Shown here: in pieces, positions 32,073 through 39,741 of the stretch
Position numbering within the stretch: position 1 is the first letter of the stretch
How the letters are laid out: each line of letters starts with the position of its first letter
From: Desulfobacillus sp041396245
GTDB taxonomy: Bacteria > Pseudomonadota > Gammaproteobacteria > Burkholderiales > Rhodocyclaceae
Assembly (NCBI GenBank): GCA_041396245.1
Contig: JAWKYW010000003.1
Coordinates: 1-64,000 of the forward strand
DNA: 64,000 nt
Reading direction: 5' to 3'
Position numbers and translations under genes: made by a program
Notes under the pieces: generated by a model
Told to the model about the DNA's origin: nothing
What the model saw: only the letters and a program-made list of their open reading frames with translations
Databases searched by the model: none

Positions 32073-32257
32073 TCTTCCACAACCCGGCCGGTGCGCCGGA
32101 ACTGGCCTGCGACCAGTGCGGCTGCCGCTGGTTCGACCGCATGACCAACACCTGCTACGAATGCGGCGCCGCGGTGACGCCGCAGATGGAAGCGGAATTC
32201 AAACAGGCACTGGCGGATTTCGCCGCAAGCAAACAGGGGAAAAGCGAGAAAACATGA
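32069..32257 (+). CDS. small zinc ribbon protein
   Basis: This 62-residue protein contains two CxxC pairs (CDQC near residue 15 and CYEC near residue 29), spaced as in a rubredoxin-like or zinc ribbon fold, followed by a charged helical tail. It probably binds one zinc or iron ion. It overlaps both neighbours by 4 bp and so is an integral part of the operon. Small proteins like this often serve as subunits that stabilise a partner, but no partner is proven here. Confidence 0.75.
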   Translation: MIFHNPAGAPELACDQCGCRWFDRMTNTCYECGAAVTPQMEAEFKQALADFAASKQGKSEKT

Positions 32258-32754
32258 GCACGAACGACCTGGAAAAACAGCTGGCCCGCAAGGAGCGCGA
32301 CTGGCAATCGATGATCCGCATCACCCACGACTTTTTCCACGCCTGGCGCAAGGCGGTGAAGGACAAGAGCGGCGAGGCGGCGGCGAAGGAGATGGAACTC
32401 GCCTTCTGGGAGAATGTCGGCGTCGGCACCGGCGAGATGTATTTGAAGCGCGGCGGCAGGCCGGAAGACCTCGAGCAGATCGCCTTCACCATGCAGCGCG
32501 CCAGCGACGTCATGGGCGAGACGGCGCACATGAAGAAGGACGGCGACGCCGTGCTGGTGGTGCACACCGCCTGCCCGTGGCTGGATTCCTTCCGCGCCGC
32601 CGGCCTGCCCAACCAGTGCGGCGAAGGCTGCGACCGCTGGTTTGAGGTCACGGCGAGGACCATCTCGCCGAAGGTGCGCGTCGTCACGGAAAGTCAGCTG
32701 CCGCAGGGCGGCGCCACCTGCACCCGGCGGTTCACCTTGCGCGCGGACGTGTAG
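32254..32754 (+). CDS. cysteine-rich protein resembling the ATC-hydrolase family
   Basis: This 166-residue protein has an N-terminal helical half, and its C-terminal half has cysteines in the pattern TACPWLD, NQCGEGCDRWF and GGATCTRRF. That arrangement resembles proteins annotated as L-2-amino-thiazoline-4-carboxylic acid hydrolase-like, in which the cysteines probably form a metal or redox site. The ATG overlaps the stop of the zinc ribbon gene, and its TAG stop lies inside an intergenic palindrome. The substrate is unknown and the family call is tentative. Confidence 0.65.
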   Translation: MSTNDLEKQLARKERDWQSMIRITHDFFHAWRKAVKDKSGEAAAKEMELAFWENVGVGTGEMYLKRGGRPEDLEQIAFTMQRASDVMGETAHMKKDGDAVLVVHTACPWLDSFRAAGLPNQCGEGCDRWFEVTARTISPKVRVVTESQLPQGGATCTRRFTLRADV

Positions 32755-32807
32755 GTCGGACTTCAGTCCGACTTTGGCCGACATTGTCGGGCTGAAGCCC
32801 GACCTAC
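32751..32807. repeat. GTAGGTCGG-type palindrome, copy 1
   Basis: Two 22-bp arms (32751-32772 and 32786-32807) form an imperfect inverted repeat, and each arm is itself a small hairpin (GTCGGGCTGAAGCCCGAC type). The left arm contains the TAG stop of the preceding gene. The right arm recurs exactly at 48540-48561. It lies in the only sizeable gap inside the 31217-34794 operon. Confidence 0.85.
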
Positions 32808-32839
32808 GAAAAACCAATGCACTCATCGGGAAAACATTA

Positions 32840-33586
32840 ATGCTGCTGAAAGACAAGATCGCAATCGTCACCGGCGCCGGCCAGGGCATCGGCGCCGCCA
32901 TCGCGCAGGCCTACGCCCGCGAGGGCGCCAAAGTCGCCGTGGTCGACATGAACGCCGAGGCGGCGGACGCCGTCGCCGCCGGCATCCGCCAGGCCGGCGG
33001 CACGGCGAAGGGCTTCGCCTGCAACGTCGCCGGGCGCGAATCGGTGAACACGATGACCGCCGCCGTTACGGCCGAGTGGGGCCGCGTCGACATCCTGGTG
33101 AACAACGCCGGCATCACGCGCACCGCCATGCTGCACAAGATGACGCAGGAGCAGTGGCAGCAGGTCATCGACGTGCACATGAACGGCAGTTTCTACTGCC
33201 TGCAGGCGGTGGTGAACGGCATGATCGAGCGCAAGTCCGGCCGCATCATCAACGTCACCTCGACGGCGGGCCTGCTCGGCACCATCGGCCAGATCAACTA
33301 CAGCGCCGCCAAGGCCGCCATCGCCGGCATGACCAAGTCGGCGGCGAAGGAGCTCGGCCGCCACGGCATCACGGTGAACGCCATCGCCCCGGGCGCGGCG
33401 ACGCCGATGACCGAGGTGATCCGCACCGACGACCGCTTCAAGGACAAGTACCTCGAGCGCATCCCGCTCGGCCGCTGGGCCGAGCCGCACGAGGTGGCCC
33501 CCGCCTTCGTCTTCCTCGCCTCCGACTGGGCGAGCTACATCACCGGACAGATCCTCGCCGTCGACGGCGGACTGACCATTCGCTAA
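32840..33586 (+). CDS. short-chain dehydrogenase/reductase, FabG-like
   Basis: This 248-residue classical SDR has TGAGQGIG (residues 12-19) for NAD(P), NNAG near 90, the catalytic serine in NVTSTAG and YSAAK with the catalytic Tyr and Lys near 154-158. An aspartate at the end of the second strand (VVDMN) suggests NAD preference. It probably oxidises or reduces a 3-hydroxyacyl-CoA. Encoded 20 bp before glutaryl-CoA dehydrogenase, it may act on a product of that enzyme, but many SDRs of this type have broad roles. Confidence 0.87.
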   Translation: MLLKDKIAIVTGAGQGIGAAIAQAYAREGAKVAVVDMNAEAADAVAAGIRQAGGTAKGFACNVAGRESVNTMTAAVTAEWGRVDILVNNAGITRTAMLHKMTQEQWQQVIDVHMNGSFYCLQAVVNGMIERKSGRIINVTSTAGLLGTIGQINYSAAKAAIAGMTKSAAKELGRHGITVNAIAPGAATPMTEVIRTDDRFKDKYLERIPLGRWAEPHEVAPAFVFLASDWASYITGQILAVDGGLTIR

Positions 33587-33606
33587 TTTTCACTACGGAC
33601 ACTGCC

Positions 33607-34794
33607 ATGACCAAAGCCAAAGCCGCCTTCAAGTGGGACGATCCCCTCCTCCTCGACCTGCAACTCAGCGAGGAAGAACGCATGGTGCGCGACACCGCCT
33701 ACCAGTACTGCCAGGACAAGCTGCTGCCGCGCATCCAGGACGCCTTCCGCAACGAGAGCACCGATCCCGCCATCTTCCGCGAGATGGGCGAGCTGGGCCT
33801 GCTCGGACCCACCATCCCGGCCGAGTACGGCGGCGCCGGCCTCAACTACGTCTGCTACGGCCTCATCGCGCGCGAGGTCGAGCGTGTCGATTCCGGCTAC
33901 CGCTCGATGATGAGCGTGCAATCCTCGCTGGTGATGGTGCCGATCAACGAATTCGGCACGGAAGCGCAGAAGAAGAAATACCTGCCGAAGCTCGCCACCG
34001 GCGAGTGGATCGGCTGCTTCGGCCTGACCGAGCCCAACCACGGCTCCGACCCCGGCAGCATGGTCACGCGAGCGAAGCAGGTGCCGGGCGGCTACTCGCT
34101 CTCCGGCTCGAAGATGTGGATCTCCAATTCGCCCATCGCCGACGTCTTCGTGGTGTGGGCCAAGACCGAGGACGGCATCATCCGCGGTTTCATCCTCGAC
34201 AAGGGCATGAAGGGCCTCTCCGCCCCGGCCATCCACGGCAAGGTCGGCCTGCGCGCCTCCATCACCGGCGAGATCGTCATGGACGAGGTGTTCGTGCCGG
34301 AGGAGAACCTGATGCCGGGCGTGCAGGGCCTGAAGGGCCCGTTCACCTGCCTCAACTCGGCCCGCTACGGCATCGCCTGGGGCGCGCTGGGGGCGGCGGA
34401 AGACTGCTGGTTCCGCGCCCGCCAGTACGTGCTCGACCGCAAGCAGTTCGGCCGGCCGCTCGCCGCCAACCAGCTCATCCAGAAGAAGCTCGCCGACATG
34501 CAGACCGAGATCACGCTGGGCCTGCAGGGCTGCCTGCGCCTCGGCCGCATGAAGGACGACGGCACCGCCTCGGTCGAGATCACCTCGATCATGAAGCGCA
34601 ACTCCTGCGGCAAGGCCCTCGACGTGGCGCGCATGGCGCGCGACATGCTCGGCGGCAACGGCATCTCCGACGAGTTCGGCGTCATCCGCCACATGGTGAA
34701 CCTGGAGGTGGTCAACACCTACGAGGGCACCCACGACATCCACGCCCTCATCCTCGGCCGGGCGCAGACGGGCATCCCGGCCTTCGGCGGCTGA
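33607..34794 (+). CDS. gcdH: glutaryl-CoA dehydrogenase
   Basis: This 395-residue acyl-CoA dehydrogenase has the glutaryl-CoA-specific block YRSMMSVQSSLVM near residue 99, whose arginine binds the distal carboxylate, and the catalytic glutamate in NTYEGTHDIHALI near residue 378. The enzyme oxidises and decarboxylates glutaryl-CoA to crotonyl-CoA, a late step in degradation of lysine, tryptophan and, in anaerobes, benzoyl-CoA. It ends the operon and is followed by a strong terminator. The family call is firm. Confidence 0.93.
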   Translation: MTKAKAAFKWDDPLLLDLQLSEEERMVRDTAYQYCQDKLLPRIQDAFRNESTDPAIFREMGELGLLGPTIPAEYGGAGLNYVCYGLIAREVERVDSGYRSMMSVQSSLVMVPINEFGTEAQKKKYLPKLATGEWIGCFGLTEPNHGSDPGSMVTRAKQVPGGYSLSGSKMWISNSPIADVFVVWAKTEDGIIRGFILDKGMKGLSAPAIHGKVGLRASITGEIVMDEVFVPEENLMPGVQGLKGPFTCLNSARYGIAWGALGAAEDCWFRARQYVLDRKQFGRPLAANQLIQKKLADMQTEITLGLQGCLRLGRMKDDGTASVEITSIMKRNSCGKALDVARMARDMLGGNGISDEFGVIRHMVNLEVVNTYEGTHDIHALILGRAQTGIPAFGG

Positions 34795-34805
34795 GCGGCA
34801 CCGCC

Positions 34806-34825
34806 ATTCCCGCACAAGCGGGAAT
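34806..34825. repeat. degenerate half copy of the CATTCCCGC repeat
   Basis: A single arm, ATTCCCGC-ACAA-GCGGGAAT, forms a small hairpin between the gcdH stop and the terminator. It belongs to the same family as the full element at 15058-15118. Confidence 0.65.
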
Positions 34826-34827
34826 CC

Positions 34828-34859
34828 AAAAAAAAGCCGGCGCCCGCCGGCTTTTTTTC
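34828..34859 (+). terminator. rho-independent terminator after gcdH
   Basis: A GCCGGCG..CGCCGGC stem (34836-34842 with 34845-34851) is followed by a run of seven T and preceded by a run of eight A, so it could end transcripts on either strand. It closes the 31217-34794 operon. Confidence 0.93.
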
Positions 34860-34917
34860 TCCCCGTGAAAGTCAGTCCCCGCGTCACGGCGCGGCAGCCG
34901 CGCTATCCTTGCCTACC

Positions 34918-35169
34918 ATGATCGGACAAGTCTTCCGCTGGCTCATCTTCACCGCCTTCCTCGCCGCCGTGCTGGTCGCCGTCTTCGTCGCCTGGTGGCT
35001 GGCCCTGCTCATCGCTATCGTCGCGCTGGCCCTCGGCGTCCTGCGCCGCCTGCTGGGCGGCAAGCCGGGCGAACGCGCGCCCGGCGAAGCCGTCATCCTC
35101 GAAGGCGAATACACCGAAGTCGGGCGCGGAAACCGCAACCTGTCCGACCGCGACAAACCTTCGCCATGA
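34918..35169 (+). CDS. small membrane protein
   Basis: This 83-residue protein has one long or two short hydrophobic segments (about residues 7-45), followed by a polar, glycine- and charge-rich tail. No family is recognised. The ATG at 34918 is preferred to a TTG nine bases upstream. It overlaps the following SDR gene by 4 bp, so the pair is probably co-translated. Confidence 0.7.
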   Translation: MIGQVFRWLIFTAFLAAVLVAVFVAWWLALLIAIVALALGVLRRLLGGKPGERAPGEAVILEGEYTEVGRGNRNLSDRDKPSP

Positions 35170-35864
35170 CGACCCGCAAATCCGATCCGCGCCGGGTGCT
35201 GATCACCGGCGCCAGTCGCGGCCTGGGCCATGCCATGGCCGAGGAATTCGCCCGCCTCGGCCAAGTCGTCCTCGGCTGCGGCCGCAGCCGCAAACCCATA
35301 GAGGCCCTTCAGGCGCAGCTTGGCGCGCCGCACCGCTTCGACGTCGTCGACGTCGCCGACGACGCGGCGGTGAAGGCCTGGGCCGCCGACGTGCTGAAAT
35401 TACACGGCACCCCCGACCTCCTGCTCAACAACGCCGCCCTGATGAACCGCAACGCCCCGCTGTGGAAGGTGCCGGCGCAGGAATTCGACGCGGTCGTGGA
35501 CGTCAACATCAAGGGCACCGCCAACGTCCTCCGCCACTTCGTGCCGGCGATGGTGAAGGCCGGGCGCGGCATCATCGTGAACTTCAGTTCCGGCTGGGGC
35601 CGCGCCGTCGACGCCGAGGTGGCGCCCTACTGCGCCAGCAAGTGGGCCATCGAAGGCCTGACGCGCGCGCTGGCGCAGGAACTGCCCGCCGGCATGGCGG
35701 CCATACCGCTCAACCCGGGCATCATCGACACTGCCATGCTGCGCCGCTGCTTCGGCGACGGTGCCGGCGGCTACCCGGGACCGGAGGAGTGGGCGCGGCT
35801 GGCCGTGCCCTTCCTGCTCAGGCTCGGTCCGCGCCACAACGGCAAGCCGCTGACGGTGGAATGA
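35166..35864 (+). CDS. short-chain dehydrogenase/reductase
   Basis: This 232-residue SDR has the NAD(P) motif TGASRGLG near residues 15-22, NNAA near 90, the catalytic serine in NFSSGWG near 141 and YCASK near 154-158. An arginine just after the second strand (GRSRK) suggests NADPH use. It lacks the C-terminal specificity features that would tell the substrate. It ends just before a hairpin and the higBA islet. Confidence 0.85.
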   Translation: MTTRKSDPRRVLITGASRGLGHAMAEEFARLGQVVLGCGRSRKPIEALQAQLGAPHRFDVVDVADDAAVKAWAADVLKLHGTPDLLLNNAALMNRNAPLWKVPAQEFDAVVDVNIKGTANVLRHFVPAMVKAGRGIIVNFSSGWGRAVDAEVAPYCASKWAIEGLTRALAQELPAGMAAIPLNPGIIDTAMLRRCFGDGAGGYPGPEEWARLAVPFLLRLGPRHNGKPLTVE

Positions 35865-35866
35865 AG

Positions 35867-35891
35867 AAAGCCACCTCCTTGCGGTGGCTTT
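35867..35891 (+). terminator. hairpin terminator after the SDR gene
   Basis: AAAGCCACC and GGTGGCTTT flank a 7-nt loop, then GTTGTTTGG. The sequence resembles the hairpin beside tRNA-Glu at 36697-36718, and both are followed by TTTGGCG, so it may be a duplicated tRNA terminator. Confidence 0.7.
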
Positions 35892-35916
35892 GTTGTTTGG
35901 CGCCCCTTTGGGAAGC

Positions 35917-35950
35917 TGGCGTCCCCATGGGGATTCGAACCCCGGTCACC
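35917..35950 (-). pseudogene. 3' fragment of tRNA-Glu (candidate attachment-site copy)
   Basis: These 34 bp match the acceptor end and T-arm of the intact tRNA-Glu at 36726-36759 with two mismatches, in the same orientation. The rest of the tRNA is absent, so it cannot be functional. It lies 775 bp from the intact gene, with higBA between, as expected for a duplicated attachment core left by integration at the 3' end of a tRNA gene. No integrase is present. Confidence 0.8.
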
Positions 35951-35965
35951 GTCCAATAATAACGA

Positions 35966-35994
35966 TTGACAATACTATTCAGCGCCAATACTAT
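35966..35994 (+). promoter_or_regulatory. higBA promoter with direct-repeat operator
   Basis: TTGACA (35966-35971) and TACTAT (35989-35994) are separated by 17 bp, a near-ideal sigma-70 promoter 8 bp before higB. The octamer AATACTAT occurs twice in direct repeat (35971-35978 and 35987-35994), 16 bp apart, overlapping the -10 element. This is a likely binding site for the antitoxin complex. Confidence 0.72.
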
Positions 35995-36002
35995 GACTCC
36001 TC

Positions 36003-36284
36003 ATGATCAAGACATTCGCCGACAAGCGGACGGCTGCGATCTTCGAGGGCTTTCAAGTGCGGAATCTGCCGAACGAGATCCAGGGAACCGCCCGGCGGAA
36101 GCTGAAGCAGATCGACTCGGCTGGATCACTCGGCAGTCTGCGCGTGCCGCCGGGAAACCGCCTGGAGCAGTTGAAAAGTAACCGGGCCGGGCAATGGAGC
36201 ATCCGCATCAACGACCAGTGGCGCATCTGCTTCGAGTGGGTTGGCGGCGACGCCTTCAACGTCGAGATCGCGGATTATCACTAG
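36003..36284 (+). CDS. higB: HigB/RelE-family toxin
   Basis: This 93-residue RelE-superfamily protein has the block WSIRINDQWRICFEW near residues 67-81, typical of HigB killer proteins that cleave mRNA on the ribosome. The toxin gene comes before the antitoxin gene, the diagnostic HigBA order, with 8 bp between them. The start is the ATG at 36003. The module sits between a tRNA-Glu gene and a copy of its 3' end, suggesting it came in by integration. Confidence 0.9.
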   Translation: MIKTFADKRTAAIFEGFQVRNLPNEIQGTARRKLKQIDSAGSLGSLRVPPGNRLEQLKSNRAGQWSIRINDQWRICFEWVGGDAFNVEIADYH

Positions 36285-36292
36285 GAGACACC

Positions 36293-36640
36293 ATGGCCAT
36301 CAGGCGCGAGGATTTGAAGGGAACGAACTTCCGGGATGTCGCCACCGGACGCCGCCTGGCGCCGGTGCATCCCGGCGAAGTGCTGATGAAGGACTTCATC
36401 GAGCCGATGGCGCTGACCCGCTACAAGGTCGCCAAGCTGGCCGGCGTGCAGCAGCGCCGCATCGACGAAATCTGCAGCGGGCAGCGCGGCATCACGGCCG
36501 ACACGGCATTGCGCCTTGCCCGCCTGTTCGGCACCGATGCGCAGTTCTGGGTCAGTCTGCAGGCACAGTACGATCTGGAGACGACTGAAAAGGAGATGCG
36601 CAAGCGCATCGAGCAGGAAGTGACGCCCCTTGCCGCCTAG
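36293..36640 (+). CDS. higA: HigA-family antitoxin
   Basis: This 115-residue protein has a helix-turn-helix (ALTRYKVAKLAGVQQRRIDEI near residues 39-59) and the HigA-typical PVHPGEVLMKDFIEP start. It neutralises HigB and represses the operon. The ATG at 36293 is preceded by CTAGGAGA. Its C-terminus is a short charged helix. The upstream in-frame extension into higB is not coding for this protein. Confidence 0.9.
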   Translation: MAIRREDLKGTNFRDVATGRRLAPVHPGEVLMKDFIEPMALTRYKVAKLAGVQQRRIDEICSGQRGITADTALRLARLFGTDAQFWVSLQAQYDLETTEKEMRKRIEQEVTPLAA

Positions 36641-36696
36641 GAGCACTGCTAGCCGAACCGAGGGATTCTGCTGCGTCCGCAGGAAAGCCAAACAAA

Positions 36697-36718
36697 AAAC
36701 CACCCTTGCGGGTGGTTT
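36697..36718 (-). terminator. bidirectional hairpin between higA and tRNA-Glu
   Basis: AAACCACCC-TTGC-GGGTGGTTT is a perfect 9-bp stem. On the minus strand it is followed by TTTTTTG, so it ends the tRNA transcript, and it can also serve higBA on the plus strand. Confidence 0.85.
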
Positions 36719-36725
36719 CTTTGTT

Positions 36726-36801
36726 TGGCGTCCCCACGGGGATTCGAACCCCGGTTACCGCCGTGAAAGGGCGATGTCCTAGGCCTCTAGACGATGGGGA
36801 C
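36726..36801 (-). tRNA. tRNA-Glu (anticodon TTC)
   Basis: On the minus strand this 76-nt gene starts GTCCCC, pairing with GGGGAC at the other end, followed by G and an encoded CCA. The anticodon loop is CTTTCAC (TTC), and the T-loop GGTTCGAATCC is standard. Its 3' end is duplicated at 35917-35950. Confidence 0.97.
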
Positions 36802-36833
36802 CCGAGGTGCTGCTCGAAGTCGTATGTGTCTTG

Positions 36834-36909
<76 letters not shown>

Positions 36910-36966
36910 ACAGAGGAGCGCGCATTATACGTAGCGCCCCTGCCCTTGTAAACCCTCCGGAACGTC

Positions 36967-38367
36967 TCAAAGCACCTTGCCAGGATTCATCAGGCCGTGG
37001 GGGTCGAGCGCCTGCTTGACGGCCCGCATCAGGTCCATTTCGACGGTGCTCTTGTAGCGCAGGATTTCGCCGCGCTTGAGCTGGCCAAGGCCGTGCTCGG
37101 CGGAGATCGATCCGTCCAGTTCGGCGACGAGGTCGTGCACGATGCGGTTGGCCTCGGGCGACTGGGCGATGAACTCGGCGTTCTCCGCCGCCTCCGGCCG
37201 CGACAGGTTGTAGTGCAGGTTGCCATCGCCGATGTGGCCGAAGGCGACGATGCGCACGGCGGGAAAGGCGCGCCGCAGTTCGGCGTCCGCGCGCGCGATG
37301 AACTCGGCGATGCGGGATACTGGCACGGCGATGTCGTGCTTGATGCTGAGGCCCTCGATGCGCTGCGCCTCGGAGATGTTCTCGCGCAGGTGCCAGAAGG
37401 CCTGCTGCTGGGCGAGGTCCTGCGCCACGGCGGCATCCGTCACCCGCCCCGCTTCGATTTCGGCGCCGAGGATCGCCTCCAGCGTGCCGGCCAGGTCGGC
37501 ATCCGCCAGCGTGTCGGTGAGTTCGATCAGCACGTACCAGGGCGAGGGGTTTGCCAACGGATCGCGCGTACTTGGGACGTGCTTCAGCACCAGTTCCAGC
37601 GCCGGCCGGGCGACGATCTCGAAGCCGGTGACGCGCTCGCCGCAGGCGCCGCGCAGGCGCGACAGGAGTTCCACGGCGGCGGCGGGATCGCGCACGGACA
37701 GCCAGGCGGTGGCGCTGTTGCGCGGGCGGGGGAAGAGCTTCAGCACGGCGGCGGTGATGACGCCCAGCGTGCCCTCGGCGCCGATGAAGAGGTGCTTGAG
37801 GTCGTAGCCGGTGTTGTCCTTGCGCAGCCCCCGCAGGCCGTGCCAGATGCGGCCATCGGGCAGCACCGCTTCGATTCCGAGTGTCAGCTCGCGCATGTTG
37901 CCGTAGCGCAGCACGGCAACGCCGCCGGCGTTGGTGGACAGGTTGCCGCCGATCTCGCAGCTGCCCTCGGCCGCCAGCGAGAGCGGAAAGAGCCGGTCGG
38001 CGCCCTCCGCCGCCGCCTGCACCTCGGCCAGCAGGCAGCCGGCTTCGGCGGTCAGCGTGTTGTTGGCGGTGTCGATCTCGCGAATGCGCTTCATGCGCGA
38101 GAGGTTGATCACCACCGCGTGGCCGTCGTGCAGCGGCGTGGCGCCACCGACCAGGCCGGTGTTGCCGCCCTGCGGCACCATGGGAATGCGCTCTTCGGCG
38201 CAGAGTGCGACGACTGCGGCGACCTCTTCGGTCGAGGCCGGCTTGACGACACAACGCGCCCGGCCGGTATAGCGGTCGCGCCAGTCGGTGAGATGCGGCG
38301 CCATGTCGCCGCCGGCCAGCACCGCCTGGGTGCCGACGATCTCAGACAAACGCGCAACGATGCTCAT
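36967..38367 (-). CDS. FAD-linked oxidase, GlcD/D-lactate dehydrogenase type
   Basis: This 466-residue flavoprotein of the PCMH/vanillyl-alcohol oxidase family has FAD-binding blocks PQGGNTGLVGGA near residue 65 and CEIGGNLSTNAGG near 136, and the C-terminal GHIGDGNLHYNL and EHGLGQLKRGE, which hold the metal and active-site histidines. It oxidises a 2-hydroxy acid such as D-lactate, glycolate or 2-hydroxyglutarate to the 2-oxo acid. Its ATG overlaps the stop of rimO by 4 bp. The exact substrate cannot be told apart by motif. Confidence 0.88.
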   Translation of the reverse strand: MSIVARLSEIVGTQAVLAGGDMAPHLTDWRDRYTGRARCVVKPASTEEVAAVVALCAEERIPMVPQGGNTGLVGGATPLHDGHAVVINLSRMKRIREIDTANNTLTAEAGCLLAEVQAAAEGADRLFPLSLAAEGSCEIGGNLSTNAGGVAVLRYGNMRELTLGIEAVLPDGRIWHGLRGLRKDNTGYDLKHLFIGAEGTLGVITAAVLKLFPRPRNSATAWLSVRDPAAAVELLSRLRGACGERVTGFEIVARPALELVLKHVPSTRDPLANPSPWYVLIELTDTLADADLAGTLEAILGAEIEAGRVTDAAVAQDLAQQQAFWHLRENISEAQRIEGLSIKHDIAVPVSRIAEFIARADAELRRAFPAVRIVAFGHIGDGNLHYNLSRPEAAENAEFIAQSPEANRIVHDLVAELDGSISAEHGLGQLKRGEILRYKSTVEMDLMRAVKQALDPHGLMNPGKVL

Positions 38368-39692
38368 TCGACCACCTCGGCGTAGAGGTCGTGCACGTCG
38401 CAGTCGGTGACGCGGACGCGGGCGAATTCGCCGACTTCGAGATGCTCGCCGTTCGGGATGTGCACCAGGCCGTCGATCTCCGGCGCGTCGGCCTGGCTGC
38501 GGGCGATGGCGCCCTCCTCGTCGGCCTCCTCGACCAGCACTTCGATCTCGCGGCCGATCTTGCGTTCGAGCCGCTGCGTGCTGATGTCCTCCTGCAGTTC
38601 CATCAGGCGCTGCCGGCGCTCCTCGCGCAAGGCTTCCGGCACGGGATCGGCCAGCTTGTTGGCCTCGGCACCCTCGACCGGGGAATAGGCGAAGGCGCCG
38701 ACGCGGTCGAGCTGCGCTTCCTCGAGGAACTGCAGAAGCGTCTCGAAATCGGCGTCGGTCTCGCCGGGGAAACCGGTGATGAAGGTGCTGCGAATAGTCA
38801 GTTCCGGGCAGACGGCGCGCCAGGCGCGGACGCGCGCCAGGACGTTTTCGGCGCTGGCCGGCCGCTTCATCAGCTTGAGGATGCGCGGGCTGGCATGCTG
38901 GAAGGGCACGTCGAGGTAGGGCAGGATTTTCCCCTTGGCCATCAGCGGGATCAGGTCGTCCACGCTGGGATAGGGATAGACGTAGTGCAGGCGCACCCAG
39001 ACGCCCAGTTCGCCCAACGCCTGCGCCAGATCGAGGAGGCGGGTCTTCACCGGCTTGCCGCCCCAGAAGCCGGTGCGGTACCTGACGTCGACGCCATAGG
39101 CGCTGGTGTCCTGCGAGACGATGAGCAGTTCCCTGACGCCGGCGGCGACGAGGTTCTCCGCTTCGCGCATGACGTCGCTGACGGGGCGGCTGAGGAGGTC
39201 GCCGCGCAGCGAGGGAATGATGCAGAAGGTGCAGCGGTGGTTGCAGCCTTCTGAAATCTTCAGGTAGGCGTAGTGCCGAGGCGTCAGCCTGATGCCCTGG
39301 GGCGGCACCAGATCCTCGAACGGGTCGTGGGGTTTGGGCAGATGCCGGTGCACTTCCTGCATCACCTGCTCGGCGGCGTGCGGGCCGGTGACGGCAAGCA
39401 CCTGCGGGTGGGCCGCCAGCACCACGTCCTCCTTCGCGCCGAGGCAGCCGGTGACGATGACGCGGCCGTTCTCGGCCAGCGCCTCGCCGATGGCATCGAG
39501 CGATTCGGCGACGGCGGCGTCGATGAAGCCGCAGGTGTTCACCACGACGAGGTCGGCGCCGGCATAGTCCGGCACGATGGCGTAACCCTCGGCGCGCAGG
39601 CGGGTGAGGATCTGTTCGGAATCGACGGTGGCCTTGGGGCAGCCGAGGGAGACGAAGCCCACCTTGGGGGGAGCGGCTTTCTTGCGGGACAT
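38364..39692 (-). CDS. rimO: ribosomal protein S12 methylthiotransferase
   Basis: This 442-residue radical SAM enzyme methylthiolates an aspartate of ribosomal protein S12. It has the N-terminal UPF0004 domain (FVSLGCPKATVDSE near residue 14) with three cluster cysteines, the radical SAM motif CNHRCTFC near residue 150 and a C-terminal TRAM domain. Length and order of domains are typical. It lies 49 bp downstream of phaR and is coupled to the FAD oxidase. Confidence 0.95.
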   Translation of the reverse strand: MSRKKAAPPKVGFVSLGCPKATVDSEQILTRLRAEGYAIVPDYAGADLVVVNTCGFIDAAVAESLDAIGEALAENGRVIVTGCLGAKEDVVLAAHPQVLAVTGPHAAEQVMQEVHRHLPKPHDPFEDLVPPQGIRLTPRHYAYLKISEGCNHRCTFCIIPSLRGDLLSRPVSDVMREAENLVAAGVRELLIVSQDTSAYGVDVRYRTGFWGGKPVKTRLLDLAQALGELGVWVRLHYVYPYPSVDDLIPLMAKGKILPYLDVPFQHASPRILKLMKRPASAENVLARVRAWRAVCPELTIRSTFITGFPGETDADFETLLQFLEEAQLDRVGAFAYSPVEGAEANKLADPVPEALREERRQRLMELQEDISTQRLERKIGREIEVLVEEADEEGAIARSQADAPEIDGLVHIPNGEHLEVGEFARVRVTDCDVHDLYAEVVE

Positions 39693-39741
39693 GCTGTCGG
39701 GGGGAGAGCGTGCGGCGGGTTCCGGGCCGCGGGGATCAGGC

